From: Paramesorhizobium sp049065735
GTDB taxonomy: Bacteria; Pseudomonadota; Alphaproteobacteria; Rhizobiales; Rhizobiaceae
Assembly (NCBI RefSeq): GCF_049065735.1
Contig: NZ_JBAKHD010000006.1
Span: forward strand, 62,001 to 126,000
Direction of reading: 5' to 3'
DNA: 64,000 nt
How positions within the stretch are numbered: the stretch's first letter is position 1; each line of letters opens with the position of its first letter. The notes below the pieces were generated by a model that was given only the letters and a program-made list of their open reading frames with translations, did not search any database and was not told the origin of the DNA. Below, in pieces: positions 60,920 through 64,000 of this stretch. The position numbers were made by a program, and so were the translations under genes.

Positions 60920-61849
60920 CTATCTCTTTGTTTTTATACGCAGAACCATGTCCTGATCGTAGTTACCGAAACCGCGCCCGAAAATATTGATGCCGCCCGG
61001 ATGCCGCCCCTCCGCCTTGACTTCGACCCGAAGCCGGATCGACCTGTGCTCATCGAGCTTCAGCGCGGCGGCGGTCACGTCGGAAATTTTGCGGCCATCG
61101 ACATAGGTCCCCGCCGGACCGACGGACCATGTCTTCAGCATTCCGTATTGAGAGCCCTTCAGCTTCCACCATTCGGGCGTATAGGTGCCGCGGCGGTCGC
61201 CGAAATCGCCGGGAGAGGTCCACACGCCGATCTCCACGCCATTGATGGAAAGCACGATATCCGAGGGCCAGTTCGCCAGCGTGCCGGGAACTTCCGAGCT
61301 GACTTCCATCGAGATTTCAATGGCTTCGATCTCATCGCCCCGAAGCTTGGCATTGTTGGGAAACTGATATTCGACAAAGCCGCTGGTGAACCAGAGCAAG
61401 CTGGTCTTCATCCGCTCCGGGTCCATGAAGGTTTCCGGCACATCCAGAAGGCCGATAATGCCCTCGGTCGAGCAGATCCCGCACGGGCCGGTCACGGCGG
61501 CGTTCGTATAGAGGCCGAGCGGCATTGACACCTCGATGAGGTTGGAGGAGAGCGCCTGACTGCCCGGATGGAACGTCACAACGAGCTCTTCATACACCGC
61601 AAAGCAGATTTTCTGATTGCCCTTGCGCGCCTTTTGCACCTCCGTGCGGACAAGCCCCGCCTTTTCCAGCACCTGCAGATGGGCCGAAACCGAGGACTGG
61701 GGAAGCCCGGACAGCTGCGCCAGATCGTTGACATTGATTCCAGGGCTTTTCGAGAGTTCTTTGAGAAGCTTTACCCGAGTCAGCGAAGAAAGGCCTTTGA
61801 TTGCAGCAAGATCTTTCTCAGGATCGATAACGAGGAATTTCGCGTCCAT
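60920..61849 (-). CDS. ArsR-type HTH regulator with a large C-terminal domain
   Basis: 309 residues. N-terminal winged HTH of the ArsR type (LSSLTRVKLLKELSKSPGINVNDLA, then LPQSSVSAHLQVLEKAGLV), followed by about 220 residues with a CGIC cysteine pair, Trp-rich segments (NWPSDIVLSINGVEIGVWTSPGDFG) that look like a beta-sandwich or carbohydrate-sensing domain. Far longer than metal-sensing ArsR (about 100). First in line before the GH51 operon on the same strand, so a sugar-responsive regulator is likely. ATG 61849, with a GTG at 61855 as alternative. Confidence 0.82.
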   Translation of the reverse strand: MDAKFLVIDPEKDLAAIKGLSSLTRVKLLKELSKSPGINVNDLAQLSGLPQSSVSAHLQVLEKAGLVRTEVQKARKGNQKICFAVYEELVVTFHPGSQALSSNLIEVSMPLGLYTNAAVTGPCGICSTEGIIGLLDVPETFMDPERMKTSLLWFTSGFVEYQFPNNAKLRGDEIEAIEISMEVSSEVPGTLANWPSDIVLSINGVEIGVWTSPGDFGDRRGTYTPEWWKLKGSQYGMLKTWSVGPAGTYVDGRKISDVTAAALKLDEHRSIRLRVEVKAEGRHPGGINIFGRGFGNYDQDMVLRIKTKR

Positions 61850-62058
61850 ATACACGTCTCACCAATTTGGCCGAAGTGTATCGGTTTTTCCGATGCATTG
61901 CCAGTCGTTAGCCGCATCTATATTCATGGCGTAATGATCGATGTGGATGGCGGATGTTTGGCGCGGTAAATTAGGTCGTGCGCATCACGTCGCAGTCATT
62001 GCCCCGCCTCTGGCTCCTCCCTATATGAACTTCACATTTGCTTGAACAAGGAAAGACC

Positions 62059-63042
62059 ATGACAACGACGTCCCGGGCAGCCCGGATTGTAACACTCCTG
62101 GGAGGCCTGTTTCTGGCGTTCTCCATGATTGCCGTCGATCACGCCGAGGCGCGCCGCGGCGGTAGCTTCGGCAGCAGGGGCGCCCGCACGTTCCAGTCCG
62201 CGCCGCCGACCCGGACAGCGCCGCAACCGGCCGCTCCGGTCGAGCGGTCGATGACGCCAAACACCGGCCCGAGCAACACCGCCCGCCAGACGCCGCCAGC
62301 GGCATCGCGCCCTAGCTTCATGGGCGGTTTCGGCGGCTCTATGCTGCGCGGGCTGGCGCTCGGCGGTCTGATCGGCCTCCTGCTCGGGCACGGGTTTGGC
62401 GGCATGGCCGGCATGCTGGGCTTCCTCATCCAGCTTCTGCTCATCGGCGGCGTGGTCATGCTGCTCATGAGACTGTTCCGCTCGCAATCGGCACGCTCAC
62501 CAGCCCATGCGATGGCCGGCAAAGCCCCCTCCCCCGGCAGCTTCGCATACCGCGAGACGTCGGCCGGCAATTCGCGTGGAGCGGGGTCTTTCGGCTTTTC
62601 GCAGCGTCCGGATGCCGCGCCTCGGCCCGGCAATACCGACGAAATCGGCCTGACCCAGCGCGATCTCGACATTTTCGAACGCCTGCTGGCGGACGTGCAG
62701 GACGCCTTCGGACGCGAGGACCATGCTAGCCTGCGGCGGCTGGCGACGCCCGAGATGGTCTCCTATTTCTCCGAGGAACTGGCTGAGAACGCCAAGAATG
62801 GCGTGAGAAACGACGTGTCCGGCGTCAAACTGCTGCAGGCAGATATCGCCGAAAGCTGGCGCGAAGGTGACCACGATTACGCGACGGCGGCGCTGCGCTA
62901 TGCATCGCGGGACGTGCTCGTTGAGCGCGCCAGCGGCGCCCTGGTAAAAGGGGATGACGAGCCCACGGAAACGACCGAAATGTGGACGTTTACGCGGCAG
63001 AACGGTTCCGACTGGAAGCTCTCGGCGATCCAAGAGGTATAG
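62059..63042 (+). CDS. Tim44-like domain protein
   Basis: 327 residues. Signal or anchor segment IVTLLGGLFLAFSMIAVDHAEA, a Gly/Ala/Pro/Arg-rich linker, a hydrophobic hairpin (LRGLALGGLIGLLLGHG, LGFLIQLLLIGGVVMLLMRLF) and a C-terminal Tim44 domain (ITQRDLDIFERLLADVQDAFGREDH-like to the C-terminus). Members of this family in alphaproteobacteria are membrane-linked, with no fixed function. ATG 62059 with AGGAAAG upstream. No operon partner. Confidence 0.85.
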   Translation: MTTTSRAARIVTLLGGLFLAFSMIAVDHAEARRGGSFGSRGARTFQSAPPTRTAPQPAAPVERSMTPNTGPSNTARQTPPAASRPSFMGGFGGSMLRGLALGGLIGLLLGHGFGGMAGMLGFLIQLLLIGGVVMLLMRLFRSQSARSPAHAMAGKAPSPGSFAYRETSAGNSRGAGSFGFSQRPDAAPRPGNTDEIGLTQRDLDIFERLLADVQDAFGREDHASLRRLATPEMVSYFSEELAENAKNGVRNDVSGVKLLQADIAESWREGDHDYATAALRYASRDVLVERASGALVKGDDEPTETTEMWTFTRQNGSDWKLSAIQEV

Positions 63043-63048
63043 CCTATC

Positions 63049-63074
63049 GGGCAGCCGGGGTGTCCCGGCTGCCC
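63049..63074 (+). terminator. Hairpin terminator-like structure after the Tim44 gene
   Basis: Perfect 11-bp stem GGGCAGCCGGG/CCCGGCTGCCC with a GTGT loop, 7 bp after the stop. There is no clear poly-T tail. Confidence 0.5.
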
Positions 63075-63124
63075 CTGCCTGCAATATCGGCAAAGAGATA
63101 ACACACGAAATCTTGGCCGCTGCC

Positions 63125-63153
63125 TTGATTTTACCGGCAATTGTCTCTATATT
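63125..63153 (+). promoter_or_regulatory. Sigma-70 promoter of the cold-shock gene
   Basis: TTGATT (63125-63130) and TATATT (63148-63153) with a 17-bp spacer, the best-looking promoter in the window. Transcription would start near 63160 and give a leader of about 120 nt, typical of cold-shock mRNAs. Confidence 0.65.
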
Positions 63154-63281
63154 TCTGTTATCGACTTTTGCTTGTGGTTTTTGTTCGCGGGTCTCCCGCC
63201 CCACAAATCTCCCTTCATCATTCGATCCGAAAGGCGGCTTTGCAGCCGTCGAAACGCAACAATTGATGAAAGGAAATCATC

Positions 63282-63491
63282 ATGAACACCGGCACCGTAA
63301 AGTGGTTCAACGCCACCAAGGGCTTTGGCTTCATTCAGCCGCAGGACGGCTCCAATGACGTCTTCGTGCATATCAGCGCTGTCGAGCGCTCGGGCATGGG
63401 CAGCCTGAACGAAGGCCAGAAGATCTCCTACGAGCTCGTGCAGGACAAGCGCTCGGGCAGGAATTCCGCCGAAAACCTTCGCGCCGCCTAA
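63282..63491 (+). CDS. Cold-shock protein (CspA family)
   Basis: 69-residue single-stranded RNA/DNA-binding OB-fold protein. GTVKWFNATKGFGFIQPQDGSNDVFVHISAVE holds both RNP motifs. Expected RNA chaperone on cold shock or in stationary phase. ATG 63282 follows AAAGGAAA. The long leader and the strong terminator at 63577 delimit a monocistronic unit. Confidence 0.96.
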   Translation: MNTGTVKWFNATKGFGFIQPQDGSNDVFVHISAVERSGMGSLNEGQKISYELVQDKRSGRNSAENLRAA

Positions 63492-63576
63492 ACCTTCGCG
63501 CCGTCTAAGGTGAAATATCATTCCCCGTCGCTGACCACGGATGTACTGGCAGCGTGCGGTACGGATGAAAGGAAGA

Positions 63577-63600
63577 GGTCGGGCAAGCCCGGCCTTTTTT
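63577..63600 (+). terminator. Rho-independent terminator of the cold-shock gene
   Basis: Eight-bp stem GGTCGGGC/GCCCGGCC (one G-U pair), two-nt loop AA, followed by TTTTTT. It stands 85 bp after the stop codon. Confidence 0.85.
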
Positions 63601-63657
63601 GTTTGTTCGCTAATTTAAAAAATGCGTCATCCCGGCGCCCAGAAAAAGGAACACACT

Positions 63658-63918
63658 TTGCAGGTACTCGTAAGGGATAACAATGTCGACCAGGCGCTTC
63701 GCGTCCTGAAGAAGAAGATGCAGCGCGAAGGCATCTTCCGCGAAGCCAAGGCGCATACCGCCTATGAGAAGCCCTCGGAAAAGCGCGCGCGCGAACACGC
63801 CGAAGCCATCCGCCGCCACCGCAAGCTGGCGCGCAAGAAGCTGCAGCGCGAAGGTCTCATTCCCGGCCCGAAGAAGAAAGTCGCCCGGCCTGCGCGTGCG
63901 GGTGCAGCCAGCCGCTAA
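63658..63918 (+). CDS. rpsU: 30S ribosomal protein S21, TTG start
   Basis: 86 residues. QVLVRDNNVDQALRVLKKKMQREG is the conserved S21 N-terminus, and the basic tail RKLARKKLQREGLIPGPKKK is typical. The start is set at TTG 63658 because AGGA lies 7 nt upstream and the family begins MQVLV; the ATG at 63622 would add 12 residues not seen in S21. S21 binds the 30S platform near the anti-Shine-Dalgarno region. It follows the csp gene, an arrangement common in this group. Confidence 0.93.
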   Translation: MQVLVRDNNVDQALRVLKKKMQREGIFREAKAHTAYEKPSEKRAREHAEAIRRHRKLARKKLQREGLIPGPKKKVARPARAGAASR

Positions 63919-63970
63919 CGCGGTTTGAGCGGAAGCAATATACGCTTCTTCACCCTTGCACCGGAGGCAC

Positions 63971-64000
63971 CGTCGAGGCATGGATTCCTGTGACAAGCAC
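63971..64000 (+). repeat. ATTCCTGTG intergenic palindrome, copy 3, cut by window end
   Basis: The sequence GTCGAGGCATGG, then ATTCCTGTG and ACAAGCAC repeats the unit at 15531-15568. The right arm lies beyond base 64000. Confidence 0.75.

Overview
The window is high-GC alphaproteobacterial chromosome. Gene content and intergenic repeats point to the Hyphomicrobiales, most like Brucellaceae (Brucella/Ochrobactrum) or a near relative. The markers are a glpR-glpD-glpSTPQUV-glpK glycerol ABC system, a HutF/HutG-type histidine pathway, CUT1 sugar ABC systems, RIME-like and other palindromic repeats, and rpsU next to a csp gene. No rRNA, tRNA, CRISPR array, integrase, transposase or prophage gene was seen. 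Almost the whole window is import and catabolism of small carbon and nitrogen compounds.

Layout. 1-1172: quinone-reductase-like flavoprotein (cut by the window edge) divergent from a TetR regulator, with a symmetric operator between them. 1183-11179: glycerol operon on the minus strand, read glpR, glpD, glpS, glpT, glpP, glpQ, glpU, glpV, glpK. 11398-16966: FadL-like outer-membrane protein, coniferyl-aldehyde-dehydrogenase-like enzyme with an MFS transporter, and a divergent AraC regulator. 17280-21635: compact plus-strand cassette of FGGY kinase, class II aldolase, class III aminotransferase and a degenerate aldolase-like protein, pathway unknown. 21654-28126: L,D-transpeptidase and a 1,932-residue autotransporter. 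28860-44399: histidine utilisation locus. Minus arm: hutF, hutC, hisJ-Q-M-P-like ABC transporter, a HutH paralogue and a MSOX-like oxidase. Plus arm: hutI, hutH, hutG, hutU, a YjiH-family membrane protein, hutD. 44673-54964: ROK regulator-murQ-anmK (minus) divergent from a CUT1 ABC transporter operon that also encodes an argininosuccinate-lyase-like enzyme and a PfkB kinase. 55089-61849: ArsR-like regulator, GH51 arabinofuranosidase and a second complete CUT1 transporter. 62059-63918: Tim44-domain protein, cold-shock protein, ribosomal protein S21.

Working together: glycerol enters by GlpSTPQUV, is phosphorylated by GlpK and oxidised by GlpD under GlpR. Histidine goes to urocanate (HutH), imidazolonepropionate (HutU), formiminoglutamate (HutI), N-formylglutamate (HutF) and glutamate plus formate (HutG), under HutC with an operator in the hutF/hutI divergent region. 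Arabinose oligomers are probably imported and cut in the cytoplasm by the GH51 enzyme. AnmK and MurQ recycle or use anhydro-MurNAc.

Strongest leads: (1) the second HutH-like protein lacks precisely the Ala-Ser-Gly triad that forms the MIO cofactor and also a catalytic Tyr, yet sits in an operon with a histidine-type transporter; (2) GlpS and GlpT carry complementary defects, leaving one canonical and one degenerate ATP site; (3) the kinase/aldolase/aminotransferase/degenerate-aldolase cassette; (4) an ArgH-like lyase inside a sugar-transport operon; (5) every ABC binding-protein gene in the window is followed by a hairpin before the next operon gene.
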